Part shown: positions 9,279 to 18,549 of the stretch, piece after piece
How the letters are laid out: every line of letters begins with the position of its first letter
Numbering within the stretch: position 1 is the stretch's first letter
DNA from: Novosphingobium pokkalii
Lineage (GTDB): Bacteria; Pseudomonadota; Alphaproteobacteria; Sphingomonadales; Sphingomonadaceae
Assembly: GCF_014652855.1 (NCBI RefSeq)
Contig: NZ_BMZP01000006.1
Coordinates: 168,628 to 232,627 of the forward strand
Direction of reading: 5' to 3'
Length of the DNA: 64,000 bases
Translations under genes and position numbers: made by a program
The notes under the pieces: generated by a model
Told to the model about the DNA's origin: nothing
Database searches by the model: none
The model's input: only the letters and a program-made list of their open reading frames with translations

Positions 9279-10847
9279 TCAGGCCTCTTCGCCTTCAGCC
9301 GGCGCCTTCTTGGCAGCCTTCTTCTTGGCGGCGGGCTTGGCTTCGCCTTCGGCGGCGGGCGCTTCGGCATCGCCTTCGGCAGCGACCTTCTTCTTGGCCG
9401 GGGCCTTCTTGGCGGGCTTGGCTTCTTCCGCTTCGCCAGCGGCTTCGCCTTCAGCGTCAGCCTTCTTGGCGGCCTTCTTCTTGGCCGGCTTGGCTTCGGC
9501 AGGGGCGGCAGCGGCGCCTTCCTCGGCTTCGATCGCAGCCTGGAGTTCCTCGCGGGTCACTTCGCGCTCGGTGACTTCGGCCTTGTCGAACAGGAAGTCG
9601 ACGACCTTGTCTTCATAGAGCGGCGCGCGAAGCTGGGCAGCAGCGAGCGGCTCGGAGCGGACGTAGTCGACGAAGCGCTGGCGGTCCTGCTCACGGTACT
9701 GCTGGGCCGCCTGGCGGATCAGCATTTCCATTTCCTGGGCGGTCACGACCACGCCGTTGGCCTGGCCGATTTCCGACAGGAGCAGGCCAAGGCGCACGCG
9801 GCGTTCGGCGATCTTGCGGTAATCGTCCTTTTCGGCTTCGATTTCCTTGAGCGCGTCTTCGGGGTTTTCTTCACCCTTGGCTTCTTCGGTGAGCTGCTGC
9901 CAGATCTGCTCGAACTCGGCTTCCACCATCGAGGGCGGCACGTCGAAATCGTGGCCGGCGGCAAGCTGATCGAGCAGCGCGCGCTTCATCTGGGTGCGGG
10001 TGAGGCCGGCGGTTTCCTGTTCGAGCTGGCCCTTGAGCAGGCCACGAAGCTGTTCCAGGCTTTCCAGGCCGAGCGCCTTGGCAAACTCATCGTCCGCCAC
10101 GAATTCGCCGGGGTTCTTCACCGCCTTGACGGTGATGTCGAAGGTGGTTTCCTTGCCGGCCAGATTGGCGGCGGGATAGTCTTCGGGGAAGGTCACGGCG
10201 ATGACCTTCTCGTCGCCAGCCTTGGCGCCGACGAGCTGTTCCTCGAAACCGGGGATGAAGCGACCGGCGCCGATTTCCAGCGGCTGGTCTTCGGCCGCGC
10301 CGCCTTCGAAGGGTTCGCCGTCAAGCTTGCCGAGGAAGTCGATGATGAGCTGGTCGCCATCCTTGGCTTCCGCGCCTTCGGGGGCGTCGGTGAACTTCTT
10401 CTGGCCGGCGGCGATGCGGTTCACCGCTTCGTCCACCTGCTCTTCGGTCACCGGCACCACCAGCTTGTCGAGCTTGAGGCCATCGAGCGCGGGGGCTTCG
10501 ACCTTGGGCAGCACTTCGAGGCTGACGGTCAGCTCGGCGTCCTTGCCTTCTTCATAGCCTTCGCCGAGCGACACGGCCGGCTGCATCGCGGGGCGAAGCT
10601 GGTGGTCGGCCACGAGCTTGTCCATCGCTTCGCGAATCGTCGTTTGCAGCGCTTCCTGGTGCAGGGCCGGGCCGTGCATCTTCTTGACGAGGTTGGCGGG
10701 AACCTTGCCCGGACGGAAGCCCGGCATGCGCACCTGCGGGGCGATCTTCTTGATTTCACCTTCCACGCGCGCGGCAATGTCCGCTGCCGGGATGGTCACG
10801 GCATAGGCGCGCTTCAGGCCCTCGTTGCTGGTTTCGACGATCTGCAT
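9279..10847 (-). CDS. tig: Trigger factor with long Lys/Ala-rich C-terminal tail
   Basis: 522-aa ribosome-associated chaperone and peptidyl-prolyl isomerase. The N-terminal ribosome-binding signature is GFRPGKVPANLVKK (residues ~45-58), followed by the FKBP-type PPIase domain (residues ~150-240) and a helical chaperone domain. Residues ~435-522 are an added histone-H1-like tail of Ala, Lys, Glu and Pro with repeated KKKAAKKA-type blocks; E. coli TF is 432 aa without it. The ATG at 10847 (MQIVETSNEG) matches the family N terminus; an upstream extension runs into the tRNA side and is rejected. It is separated from clpP-clpX by one gene, a variation on the common tig-clpP-clpX order. Confidence 0.96.
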   Translation of the reverse strand: MQIVETSNEGLKRAYAVTIPAADIAARVEGEIKKIAPQVRMPGFRPGKVPANLVKKMHGPALHQEALQTTIREAMDKLVADHQLRPAMQPAVSLGEGYEEGKDAELTVSLEVLPKVEAPALDGLKLDKLVVPVTEEQVDEAVNRIAAGQKKFTDAPEGAEAKDGDQLIIDFLGKLDGEPFEGGAAEDQPLEIGAGRFIPGFEEQLVGAKAGDEKVIAVTFPEDYPAANLAGKETTFDITVKAVKNPGEFVADDEFAKALGLESLEQLRGLLKGQLEQETAGLTRTQMKRALLDQLAAGHDFDVPPSMVEAEFEQIWQQLTEEAKGEENPEDALKEIEAEKDDYRKIAERRVRLGLLLSEIGQANGVVVTAQEMEMLIRQAAQQYREQDRQRFVDYVRSEPLAAAQLRAPLYEDKVVDFLFDKAEVTEREVTREELQAAIEAEEGAAAAPAEAKPAKKKAAKKADAEGEAAGEAEEAKPAKKAPAKKKVAAEGDAEAPAAEGEAKPAAKKKAAKKAPAEGEEA

Positions 10848-10923
10848 CCTGATCCAACTTTCTCGAATGACGCCGCGACAAGGCGCCTCAAAATCCGTGC
10901 ATAGCCGGTGGGGGGATGATCCC

Positions 10924-11008
10924 TGGTGCGGGCGAAGGGACTCGAACCCCCACATCTTGCGATACTGGAACCTAAATCCAGCGCGTCTACCAGTTCCGCC
11001 ACGCCCGC
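10924..11008 (-). tRNA. tRNA-Leu (anticodon UAG)
   Basis: 85 bases on the minus strand including encoded CCA. The acceptor stem is GCGGGCG/CGCCCGC, the D-loop contains GGTAGACGC, the anticodon stem CTGGA/TCCAG encloses the loop TTTAGGT giving UAG, then a long variable arm and the T-arm GGGGGTTCGAGTCCC. The long variable arm and discriminator A fit leucine. It reads CUA/CUN codons. It lies directly upstream of tig. Confidence 0.97.
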
Positions 11009-11154
11009 ATCCGGCAAAAAGCGAGCGGTGCCCCTATCGCAGCCCGCCGAAAAGCACAAGCCCGCCGCGCGGTCACGGGGAACAAGCACCCGCGCGGGAC
11101 GGTTGAGGGATGATACCGGCCCGCCCCGGGCCGAGACCCAAGGAGCAATGCGCC

Positions 11155-11322
11155 ATGGCCAGCACGCCCCCGCCCGACCGCATCGAGCCGCAATCGCCGC
11201 CCGATGTGCCCCCGGCCATCTCGCCGCCCGAGACCCCGCAGGAAGAACCGGCCGAAACGCCGCCGGTCACGCCGGACAGGATCGACCCGATCAGCCCCGC
11301 CGAGGTTCCGCCGCCCGACTGA
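11155..11322 (+). CDS. Small Pro/Glu-rich protein, function unknown (55 aa)
   Basis: Starts at ATG 11155 with AAGGAG nine bases upstream. The 55 residues consist largely of Pro, Glu, Asp and Ile in a loose repeat (PPDRIEPQSPPDVPP ... TPDRIDPISPAEVPP), so two related ~20-residue halves are visible. It would be intrinsically disordered and acidic. No signal or membrane segment. Good ribosome-binding site and internal repeat favour a real gene, but low complexity and short length leave doubt. Confidence 0.55.
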   Translation: MASTPPPDRIEPQSPPDVPPAISPPETPQEEPAETPPVTPDRIDPISPAEVPPPD

Positions 11323-11348
11323 CGGGGATCAGCCCGCGCCGCGAAGTG

Positions 11349-11551
11349 TCAGAGCCCGTTTTGAAAATGCGCCAAGGCGCATTTTCGTTGCGGCACCGGC
11401 CCACGCCCGTCCCGAAGGCATCGAAAACGTCCGGGGGACGTTTTCGCTGAGGGGGCCGACCTCCCATAGGGTACTATCGTTGGGAGGTCGGGTGGGGGCG
11501 TGGGCCGGTGCCGCAAATCCGGCAAAGCCGGATTTCCAAACAGGCTCTCAG
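11349..11551. mobile_element. Three-hairpin palindromic element, copy 1 (with extra hairpin)
   Basis: Left hairpin GAAAATGCGCC/GGCGCATTTTC (11363-11386). Central long hairpin with arms 11388-11408 + 11457-11466 and 11481-11490 + 11496-11516 around the loop 11467-11480. Right hairpin AAATCCGGC/GCCGGATTT (11515-11535). The left central arm is interrupted by an additional perfect hairpin CGAAAACGTCC/GGACGTTTTCG (11422-11446). TCAG lies at both outer ends; the right one contains the sppA stop codon. Other copies are at 41205 and 51341. Confidence 0.85.
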
Positions 11552-13446
11552 AATGCCTTGCCGAGCAGGGCCAGCCACGATGCGCGGGCGACCAAGCCTT
11601 GCGGCACGGCACCGGCGGGGCGCGGCGCCACAGGCGCCACCCCGCCGCATTCCAGGCAATAGACCTGGGCGCCCGCTGCGCTGTTCAGCCGCCCGAGATC
11701 GGCCATCACGCGCCAGCCCAGCGCCTGCTGGCGCTGCGCCAGAAGGCCCGTGACATCGCTGGCCACGCGCGATTCGCTGCTGCTGTCATCGCTCATCAGG
11801 CTGGCGAGAAAGCCCTGCCAGCCGCCGGGATTGGCGCCGAGGAATTCGGCATGCCAGCTTTCCAGCTTGGCCGCCTTGGCCGCCCAGGCCTCGGCGTCTT
11901 CCAGCTCACCGAACTGATCGACCAGGCCGATCTGGCGGGCCGTGCCGCCATCCCAAACCCGGCCCTGGGCGATCTTGTCGATGTCCTGCGGGCTCTTGTG
12001 CCGCGCATCGGCCACCAGGCGCAGGAAGCGCGCATAGTAGCTTTCGACCGACGCCTGCGACAGCGCCTCGAACTGCGGGCTGAGCCCACCCATCACGTCG
12101 GGCTGGCCCGAAAGTGGCGTGGTGCGCACGCCATCGGCCGTCACACCATAGCTGGCGAGCGTGTCTTCAAAGCTCGGGATCACCGCGAAGACCCCGATCG
12201 AGCCGGTGATCGTCGCCGGCTCGGCAAAGATACGCTGCGCCGGGGTCGTCACCCAATAGCCGCCGCTCGCCGCCAGATTGGCCATCGACACGGCCACCGG
12301 CAGCCCCTTGGCGCGGGCGCGGGCAATCGCGGCGCGAATGCGTTCGGCCGCCGTGACCGAGCCACCGGGCGAATCCACCCGGACCACCAGCGCGGCATAG
12401 TTACCGCTGGCCACGGCCTGGTCGATCAGGTTGGCAATCCGTGTGCCGCCGGCGGTGCCAGGGCCGGCCTCGCCATCCACGATCGTGCCGGCGATCGTGA
12501 CCACCGCCACCGCCTTGCCGGCGGTCGACTCGGGCTTGTCGGCCAAGTATTGCGCCAGCGAAGTGCCCTTGTAGCCCCCTTCCCCGGCGGCCGGATCATG
12601 GCCGACCAGATCGCCCACGCGCTTGCCGAAGGCCACCTTGTCGCCCACCTTGTCGACGAGCCCGGCCTTGACCGCCGCCTGGGCCATGTCGCCACCGCTC
12701 TGCGCCAGCCATTGCGCCGGATCGCGCGTCACCAGGTCGATCTGGGCCTTGGGCCGCGCCTTGGTCACTTCCGCCTTCCACGCCGACCACAGCGCGCCAT
12801 AGATCGCGGCGAGATTTTCCTTGGCTTCGGGCGAGGCGTCGCTGCGGGCATAGGGCTCCACTGCCGACTTGTAGGTGCCGACCTTGAAGATGTGCGCCTT
12901 GACCTTGAACCGGTCGAGCAGCGCCTTGTAATAAAGCTGCGATCCGCCCGGCCCGGTCACCACCGCGCCGCCGATCGGATCGATCCAGGCTTCGCTGGCA
13001 TGAGCGGCAAGCTGCACCGCATCGTCGGTATAGAGCAGCGCGCGAACCAGCACCGGCTTGTGCGCGGCGCGGACCTTGTCCATCGCCGCGCCGATCCGGC
13101 TCAGGTGCACCTGGCGCCCGCCGGTGAACTGTTCGAGATCGAGCACGACCGCCTTGATCCGCGTGTCATCCGCCGCCGCCTCGATCGCGCGGGCCACGTC
13201 GCGGGCCTGGAATTCCTTGTCCGGCGCTTCGCCCGAGAGCAGCAGTTGCGTCGGTTGCAGCGCGCTGCGCTCTTCCACCACGCTGCCGTCGAGCGTGATG
13301 GTCAGCGCCCCTTCATGCACCTGGCCGGGCGTCGGCCGCAGCGTGAGCGCGGCATAGAGCACCCAGAAAAACAGCAGGAGGAACAGGAGGGCAAGGCCAT
13401 CCTTGATCGCGACGAGGACTTTCCAGACCGAGCGGGCAAATTTCAT
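11548..13446 (-). CDS. sppA: Signal peptide peptidase SppA (67-kDa type)
   Basis: 632-aa membrane-anchored serine peptidase that clears cleaved signal peptides at the periplasmic face. One N-terminal membrane segment (residues ~14-36, [19 protein letters not shown]) precedes two ClpP-like S49 domains. The catalytic Lys is in [15 protein letters not shown] of the first domain and the Ser in [10 protein letters not shown] of the second; [14 protein letters not shown] shapes the oxyanion region. This is the long tandem form as in E. coli. The stop codon is the edge of the palindromic element downstream. Confidence 0.95.
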   Translation of the reverse strand: MKFARSVWKVLVAIKDGLALLFLLLFFWVLYAALTLRPTPGQVHEGALTITLDGSVVEERSALQPTQLLLSGEAPDKEFQARDVARAIEAAADDTRIKAVVLDLEQFTGGRQVHLSRIGAAMDKVRAAHKPVLVRALLYTDDAVQLAAHASEAWIDPIGGAVVTGPGGSQLYYKALLDRFKVKAHIFKVGTYKSAVEPYARSDASPEAKENLAAIYGALWSAWKAEVTKARPKAQIDLVTRDPAQWLAQSGGDMAQAAVKAGLVDKVGDKVAFGKRVGDLVGHDPAAGEGGYKGTSLAQYLADKPESTAGKAVAVVTIAGTIVDGEAGPGTAGGTRIANLIDQAVASGNYAALVVRVDSPGGSVTAAERIRAAIARARAKGLPVAVSMANLAASGGYWVTTPAQRIFAEPATITGSIGVFAVIPSFEDTLASYGVTADGVRTTPLSGQPDVMGGLSPQFEALSQASVESYYARFLRLVADARHKSPQDIDKIAQGRVWDGGTARQIGLVDQFGELEDAEAWAAKAAKLESWHAEFLGANPGGWQGFLASLMSDDSSSESRVASDVTGLLAQRQQALGWRVMADLGRLNSAAGAQVYCLECGGVAPVAPRPAGAVPQGLVARASWLALLGKAF

Positions 13447-13530
13447 GGAGGATATCTAGCCACCTGCCCGGCCCGGCGCCAGCCGAAAGACTTGCCCCTT
13501 GGCCCAGCCATGTCTAGGGCATGGTCTTCG

Positions 13531-14574
13531 ATGCAGCCATCGAGCCCCTCCCTTTCGCCAGACAGCCCGGCGCGCAGCTATCCTGCGGGCGGCCTTGCCT
13601 TTCCTCACCGCGACCTGACCGGAATCGGCCAGTTGGCCCGGCACGAGATCCTCTATCTGCTCGACGAGGCCGAGCAGTGGGTGGAACTCAACCGCCAGTC
13701 GCAAAAGCGGGCCGACCTGCTCTCGGGCCTGACCATCATCAACGCCTTTTTCGAGAACAGCACGCGCACGCTGCTCTCGTTCGAGATTGCCGGCAAGCGG
13801 CTGGGCGCCGACGTGGTCAACATGCATGCGGCCACGTCCAGCGTGAAGAAAGGCGAAACGCTGATCGACACGGCGATGACGCTCAACGCCATGCGGGCCG
13901 ATGCCATCGTCATCCGCCATGCCAGCTCGGGCGCGGTGCGGCTGATCGCCGAAAAGGTCGATTGCCCGGTGCTCAACGCAGGGGACGGGCAGCACGAACA
14001 CCCGACCCAGGCGCTGCTTGACGCGCTGACCATCCGCCATGCGCTGGGCCTGCCCAAAGGCAGCGATCTCAATGGCCTGCGCGTGACGATCTGCGGCGAT
14101 ATCCTGCACAGCCGCGTCGCGCGCTCCAACATCCTCTCGCTCACCGCGCTGGGCTGCGAAGTCAGCGTCTGCGCGCCGCCTGCGCTGATGCCGGCGGAAA
14201 TCGAGGTCATGGGCGTCAAGGTCTTCCATGATTTCGACGCCGCGCTCAAAGGTGCGCAAGTGGTCATGATGCTGCGCTTGCAGATGGAGCGGATGCAGGG
14301 CCAGTTCATCCCCTCGCCGCGCGAATACCGCCACCTCTATGGCCTGTCGCTCGAACGCCTGGCCAAGGCCGAGGCCGGCGCTCTGGTCATGCATCCCGGC
14401 CCGATGAACCGGGGCATCGAAATCGACAGCCAGGTGGCCGATCATGTCGAGCGCAGCCTGATCACCCGCCAGGTGGAACGCGGCGTCGCCATTCGCATGG
14501 CCTGCCTGGAAGTGCTGACCCGGCGCGCCCGGCAATTGCCCGGCTGGGAACCGCTGGGCGGAGAAAACGCATGA
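13531..14574 (+). CDS. pyrB: Aspartate carbamoyltransferase catalytic chain
   Basis: 347-aa ATCase that makes N-carbamoyl-L-aspartate in pyrimidine synthesis. The carbamoyl-phosphate loop [25 protein letters not shown] and the aspartate-binding LRLQME region are present. The ATG at 13531 is chosen by family N-terminal similarity ([18 protein letters not shown] follows a short tail); ATG 13510 is an alternative and neither has a strong ribosome-binding site. The stop overlaps the next gene by ATGA. No pyrI is seen; the neighbouring dihydroorotase-like protein probably replaces it structurally. Divergent from sppA. Confidence 0.94.
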   Translation: MQPSSPSLSPDSPARSYPAGGLAFPHRDLTGIGQLARHEILYLLDEAEQWVELNRQSQKRADLLSGLTIINAFFENSTRTLLSFEIAGKRLGADVVNMHAATSSVKKGETLIDTAMTLNAMRADAIVIRHASSGAVRLIAEKVDCPVLNAGDGQHEHPTQALLDALTIRHALGLPKGSDLNGLRVTICGDILHSRVARSNILSLTALGCEVSVCAPPALMPAEIEVMGVKVFHDFDAALKGAQVVMMLRLQMERMQGQFIPSPREYRHLYGLSLERLAKAEAGALVMHPGPMNRGIEIDSQVADHVERSLITRQVERGVAIRMACLEVLTRRARQLPGWEPLGGENA

Positions 14575-15803
14575 CGCCGCAATCCCTTGTCATCACCAAC
14601 GGGCGCCTGGTCCTGCCGTCGGGCGAGCCCGCGAAGGCCGACCTGCGCTGCCAGAATGGCCGCATCGTCGCCCTGGGCGCCGAAGCCGCGCCGCAGGACG
14701 GTGACGCCGTGTTCGATGCCGGTGGCGCGCTGGTGGCGCCTGGGCTGGTCGATCTGGGCGTTTTCGCCATCGACAAGCCGGCATTTCATTTTGGCGGCAT
14801 CACCCGCGCCGCGCTGATGCCCGATCAGGCCCCGCCGCTCGATCATCCCGCCCGCGTGCGCTTTGCCGCACAATCGGGCAAGCCCGACTTCTGGGTTCAC
14901 CCCCTGGCCGCCGCCACGCGCGGGCTGGAAGGGACGGAACTGGCCGAGCTGGCGCTGATGCGCGAGGCCGGGGCGCGTGCGGTCAGCACCGGGCGCCGCT
15001 GGATTGCCGATTCGGGCGTGATGCTGCGCCTGCTGTCCTATTGCGCGATGCTCGATCTGGTGGTCGTCAGCCATGCCGAAGACGCCGGCATCACCGGGCA
15101 GGCGGTGGCCACGGCGGGCGAAGTGGCCACGCGCCTGGGCCTGCCATCCGCCCCGGCCGAAGCCGAAAGCCTGGCTGTGGCCCGCGATATCGCGCTTGCC
15201 GAGATGACCGGCGCGCGGCTGCACATCCGCCAGATCACCACCGCCAAGGCCCTCGACCTGGTCCGCGCGGCGAAGCTGCGCGGGGTGCAGGTGACGGCAG
15301 GCGTGACGCCGGCGCACTTCATGCTGTCGGACCTCGAACTGGTCGATTTCCGCACGTTCTGCCGCTTCTCGCCGCCCCTGCGCGCCGATGCCGATCGCAA
15401 GGCGGTGATTGCCGCGATTGCCGATGGCACGATCGACGTGATCGCTTCGGGCCACGATCCGCGCGGCCCTGAAGACAAGCGCCTGCCTTTTGCCGATGCC
15501 GAACCGGGCATGGCCGGAGCCGAGACGTTGCTGCCGCTCACGCTCACGCTGGTGCGCGACGGGGTGATCGACATGGCGCGCGCTTTTGCCCTGCTTGCGG
15601 GCAATCCGGCCGCGCTGCTGGGCGTCAATGCCGGGCGCCTGGCGTTGGGGGCGGAAGCGGACATTGCCGTGATCCATCCCACCCGGCCGTGGATCGTCAA
15701 TTCCGACAAGATGGCCGCCAGCGCCGGCAATACCCCGTTCGACCGCCGCCCGGTCGAAGGCCGCGTGCTGGCGCTGTGGAAGGGTGGCGCCCGGATCGAC
15801 TGA
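14571..15803 (+). CDS. Dihydroorotase-like protein, probably non-catalytic (PyrC')
   Basis: 410-aa amidohydrolase fold in the dihydroorotase family. The metal-binding HxH expected after APGLVDL is replaced by GVF, and the late TDHAPH-type Asp motif reads SGHDPRG, so key zinc ligands and the catalytic Asp appear lost. Some family landmarks remain ([34 protein letters not shown]). Pseudomonas-type pyrBC' operons carry a similar inactive dihydroorotase needed for ATCase assembly; translational coupling to pyrB here supports the same role. An active PyrC should be encoded elsewhere. Annotation as a working dihydroorotase would be misleading. Confidence 0.88.
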   Translation: MTPQSLVITNGRLVLPSGEPAKADLRCQNGRIVALGAEAAPQDGDAVFDAGGALVAPGLVDLGVFAIDKPAFHFGGITRAALMPDQAPPLDHPARVRFAAQSGKPDFWVHPLAAATRGLEGTELAELALMREAGARAVSTGRRWIADSGVMLRLLSYCAMLDLVVVSHAEDAGITGQAVATAGEVATRLGLPSAPAEAESLAVARDIALAEMTGARLHIRQITTAKALDLVRAAKLRGVQVTAGVTPAHFMLSDLELVDFRTFCRFSPPLRADADRKAVIAAIADGTIDVIASGHDPRGPEDKRLPFADAEPGMAGAETLLPLTLTLVRDGVIDMARAFALLAGNPAALLGVNAGRLALGAEADIAVIHPTRPWIVNSDKMAASAGNTPFDRRPVEGRVLALWKGGARID

Positions 15804-15817
15804 GCACTCCGTTCCGG

Positions 15818-15849
15818 CCCCGGTCCCCAGCCCCGGTCCCCAGCCCCGG
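15818..15849. repeat. Tandem repeat of a 13-bp C-rich unit
   Basis: Two perfect copies of CCCCGGTCCCCAG plus a six-base partial third in the gap between pyrC' and galE. No other function is visible. Confidence 0.75.
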
Positions 15850-15882
15850 CCCGGCGTTTCAAACCAGAAAAGGTAAGGCAGC

Positions 15883-16896
15883 ATGACCAAAGTTCCCGTC
15901 CTCGTCACCGGCGGCGCTGGCTATATCGGCAGTCATGCCGTGCTTGCCTTGAAGGATGCCGGATGGCCGGTGGCGGTGATCGACAATCTGACGACGGGCT
16001 TTCGCTTCGCCGTGCCCGACGACGTGCCGTTCTACCAGGGCGACATTGCCGATGCGGACCTGCTGGCGCGGATCATCGCGGAACAGGGCATCGGCGCGAT
16101 CATGCATTTCGCCGGATCGATCATCGTGCCGGAATCGGTAAGCGATCCGCTCAAGTATTACCACAACAACACCGCCAAGACCCGCAGCCTGATCGAATCG
16201 GCAGTGAACGGCGGGGTAAAGCACTTCATCTTCTCGTCCACGGCCGCCACCTATGGCATCCCGGAAGTCTCGCCGGTGACCGAGGACAGCGTGAAGCAGC
16301 CGATCAACCCCTATGGCATGTCCAAGCTGATGAGCGAGATCATGCTGGCCGACACTGCCAAGGCCCACCCGCTCAATTACTGCGTGCTGCGCTATTTCAA
16401 CGTCGCGGGTGCCGATGCCCAGGCGCGCACCGGCCAATCGACGGCCGGGGCCACGCATCTGATCAAGGTGGCGGTCGAAGCGGCGCTGGGCAAGCGCGAG
16501 AGCGTGGGCGTGTTCGGCACCGATTTCGCCACGCCCGACGGCACCGGCGTGCGCGACTATATCCATGTGTCGGACCTCGCCGATGCCCATGTCCTGGCGC
16601 TGGGTGCGCTGATCGCGGAGCCGGAGCGCTCGCTGACCATGAACTGCGGCTATGGCCGCGGCTTTTCGGTGCTCGACGTGCTCGACGCGGTGGACCGGGT
16701 CACCAATCTCAAGATCAAGCGCGTGCTTCAGGACCGCCGCGCCGGCGATCCCGACGCGCTGATTTCCGACAACAGCCGGATCAAGGCCACGCTGCCCTGG
16801 GTGCCGCGCCATGCCGATCTCGATACGATCATCCGCCATGCCATCGCGTGGGAACGCAAGCTGACGGATATCCGGGGGGACGGCTCGCCCGCCTGA
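15883..16896 (+). CDS. galE: UDP-glucose 4-epimerase
   Basis: 337-aa extended short-chain dehydrogenase. NAD-binding VTGGAGYIGSHAV at the N terminus, catalytic Ser/Thr in SSTAATYG, YxxxK in YGMSKLMSE, and the GalE-specific YFNVAGAD stretch are present. It interconverts UDP-glucose and UDP-galactose, giving precursors for LPS/EPS. An AGGTAAGG ribosome-binding region precedes the ATG. The gene stands alone, with repeats on both sides, though it may read on from pyrC'. Confidence 0.93.
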   Translation: MTKVPVLVTGGAGYIGSHAVLALKDAGWPVAVIDNLTTGFRFAVPDDVPFYQGDIADADLLARIIAEQGIGAIMHFAGSIIVPESVSDPLKYYHNNTAKTRSLIESAVNGGVKHFIFSSTAATYGIPEVSPVTEDSVKQPINPYGMSKLMSEIMLADTAKAHPLNYCVLRYFNVAGADAQARTGQSTAGATHLIKVAVEAALGKRESVGVFGTDFATPDGTGVRDYIHVSDLADAHVLALGALIAEPERSLTMNCGYGRGFSVLDVLDAVDRVTNLKIKRVLQDRRAGDPDALISDNSRIKATLPWVPRHADLDTIIRHAIAWERKLTDIRGDGSPA

Positions 16897-16929
16897 GAGT
16901 CGGCGCAGCGGAGGCCGGGTCAGGCGCGA

Positions 16930-17010
16930 GCATTTTCAAGGCAGGTGGGAACACCTGCCGACTCGGGAAATGCGACAAATCGGTATGGTAGAGCGCCGGC
17001 TTTGACGCAG

Positions 17011-17028
<18 letters not shown>
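16930..17028. repeat. 99-bp two-hairpin intergenic repeat, copy 2
   Basis: Ungapped match to 5871-5969. The first hairpin is perfect here (GGCAGGTG ggaa CACCTGCC); the second is TAGAGCGC...GCGCTCTA enclosing CTTTGAC gca GTCAAAG. The converging gene at 17011-17256 ends inside it and takes its stop codon from it. Confidence 0.82.
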
Positions 17029-17256
<228 letters not shown>

Positions 17257-17278
17257 GACAGGGACAGCGGGCGGCACG

Positions 17279-17427
17279 CTAGGGCCTGTGGGGATTTAGC
17301 CCATGGCGGGCTGCGAACGGCCGCTTTTCGCGCTTCCGGTGCTCACGTACTGAAAGTACGCTGCGCTCCGGGTCCCGAAAATCAGCCATTCTCGCTCCGC
17401 CCTGACCTAAATCTCCACAGGCCCTAG
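17279..17427. mobile_element. MITE-like element with 17-bp inverted ends and CTAG flanks
   Basis: A 141-bp core (17283-17423) has inverted ends GGCCTGTGGGGATTTAG / CTAAATCTCCACAGGCC (one mismatch), flanked by CTAG on each side (17279-17282, 17424-17427). It has an inner palindrome CGTACT gaa AGTACG and no coding capacity. The CTAG flanks fit a target duplication as made by IS5-family transposases, but CTAG is itself palindromic, so this is suggestive only. Confidence 0.72.
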
Positions 17428-17428
17428 A

Positions 17429-17474
17429 GCATCGTGCGAAAAAGTGGGAACCGGTTTTTCGCGAAAAACGATGC
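17429..17474. repeat. Alphaproteobacterial-type intergenic palindrome
   Basis: GCATCGT (17429-17435) pairs with ACGATGC (17468-17474), enclosing CGAAAAA / TTTTTCG around a GTGGGAACCGG core. The core resembles a palindrome that I recall as widespread between genes of rhizobia and sphingomonads. It abuts the MITE-like element on its left. Confidence 0.65.
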
Positions 17475-17485
17475 GACAACGAAAA

Positions 17486-17531
17486 CCTGGATCATGCTGC
17501 GCGATACCCACATCGCGCGGCATGATCCAGG
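17486..17531 (-). terminator. Strong hairpin downstream of phaB, probable terminator
   Basis: 20-bp arms CCTGGATCATGCTGCGCGAT / ATCGCGCGGCATGATCCAGG with one mismatch and a 6-base loop, 18 bases after the phaB stop. On the minus strand it is followed by GTTTTCGTT, a weak U-tract, so termination is likely but not certain. Confidence 0.6.
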
Positions 17532-17548
17532 ATGTCGCCCTTCTGCCA

Positions 17549-18271
17549 TCAATACATGTGCTGACCGCCGTTGATCGACATGGTCGAACCGGTGACAAAG
17601 CCGCCGTCTTCCGACGTCAGGAAAGCCACGCCGCGCGCGATTTCACTGGCCTGGCCCAGGCGGCCGGTGGGAATGCGCGCCACGATCTTTTCCAGCACGG
17701 CCGGCGGCACGGCAGCCACCATGTCGGTGTCGATATAGCCCGGCGCGATGGCATTGACCGTCACGCCATACTTCGCGCCTTCTTGCGCCAGCGCCTTGGT
17801 GAAGCCGTGGATGCCCGATTTGGCGGCGGCATAGTTGACCTGGCCATATTGCCCGGCCTGGCCGTTGATCGAGCCGATGTTGACGATGCGGCCCCAGCCC
17901 CGCTCGCGCATGCCGGGGAACGTGGCCTTGGCCATGTTGAAGCAACCGCCCAGGTTGATGCGCATGACTTCGTTCCAGTCGTCAAAGCTCATCTTGTGCA
18001 GCACGCCGTCACGGGTGATGCCGGCATTGTTGACGACGATGTCGACCGCGCCGACTTCCGCCGCCACGCGGGCGCACCCTTCCTGGGTGGCTTCGAAATC
18101 GCCCACGTCCCAACGGTAGGCCTTGATCCCGGTCCTTTCGGTGAAGGCCTTGGCCTTTTCCTCGTTGCCCGCATAGTTCGCAACGACGGTCCGTCCCTGT
18201 TCCTGCAAGGCAAGGCAGATCGCTTCGCCGATACCCCGGGTTCCGCCCGTTACGATGGCCACTCGCGTCAT
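17549..18271 (-). CDS. phaB: Acetoacetyl-CoA reductase (PHB synthesis)
   Basis: 240-aa short-chain dehydrogenase, very close to PhaB: NADPH-binding VTGGTRGIGEAI, VNNAGITRDGVLHKM, active-site IGSINGQAGQYGQVNYAAAK and PGYIDTDMV. It reduces acetoacetyl-CoA to (R)-3-hydroxybutyryl-CoA for polyhydroxybutyrate. ATG 18271 is preferred over an upstream in-frame Met because GGGAG stands seven bases before it. No phaA or phaC is adjacent. Confidence 0.93.
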   Translation of the reverse strand: MTRVAIVTGGTRGIGEAICLALQEQGRTVVANYAGNEEKAKAFTERTGIKAYRWDVGDFEATQEGCARVAAEVGAVDIVVNNAGITRDGVLHKMSFDDWNEVMRINLGGCFNMAKATFPGMRERGWGRIVNIGSINGQAGQYGQVNYAAAKSGIHGFTKALAQEGAKYGVTVNAIAPGYIDTDMVAAVPPAVLEKIVARIPTGRLGQASEIARGVAFLTSEDGGFVTGSTMSINGGQHMY

Positions 18272-18500
18272 TCCTGTACTCCCGTACTTCACCAGCTTGG
18301 AGAGCGGCTAGGCTAGGGTGATGACAGACGCGCGACAAGTGACTTGCATCAAAACCGATAAATTTCTTGAACCAGTATTGATAAGCAACGCAACAGATAC
18401 TGGCCAACAGATACCAGATGGCACGCAGGGGACATCGCCGCGCAAAACAGCGCCGGCGGCCCTCGCTTTTGCGCAGTGGTGCGGAACACAAGATGCAACA

Positions 18501-18523
18501 AAAAGGCCCGCCGAAGCGAGCCT
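18501..18523 (-). terminator. Rho-independent terminator of the putative outer-membrane protein gene
   Basis: Minus-strand stem AGGCTCGC / GCGGGCCT (one G-U pair) with a TTCG tetraloop followed by TTTT, 27 bases after the stop of the gene at 18550. Confidence 0.88.
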
Positions 18524-18549
18524 GTTGTTCCACCGATATGGAGCGGAAT

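Noticed and set aside
10924..11008. tRNA-Leu as a mobile-element attachment site
   Set aside because: No integrase, no partial tRNA duplication and no foreign block on either side; the neighbours are ordinary housekeeping genes.
11500..13530. Long N-terminal extension of the pyrB frame
   Set aside because: It is antisense to sppA and contains no conserved segment; pyrB begins near 13531 by family alignment.
15818..15849. CRISPR-like array in the C-rich tandem repeat
   Set aside because: Units are 13 bp with no spacers; a simple tandem duplication.
17279..17479. Small open frames within the MITE-like element as a gene
   Set aside because: They lie wholly in inverted-repeat sequence, lack a ribosome-binding site, and differ in frame between the ends.
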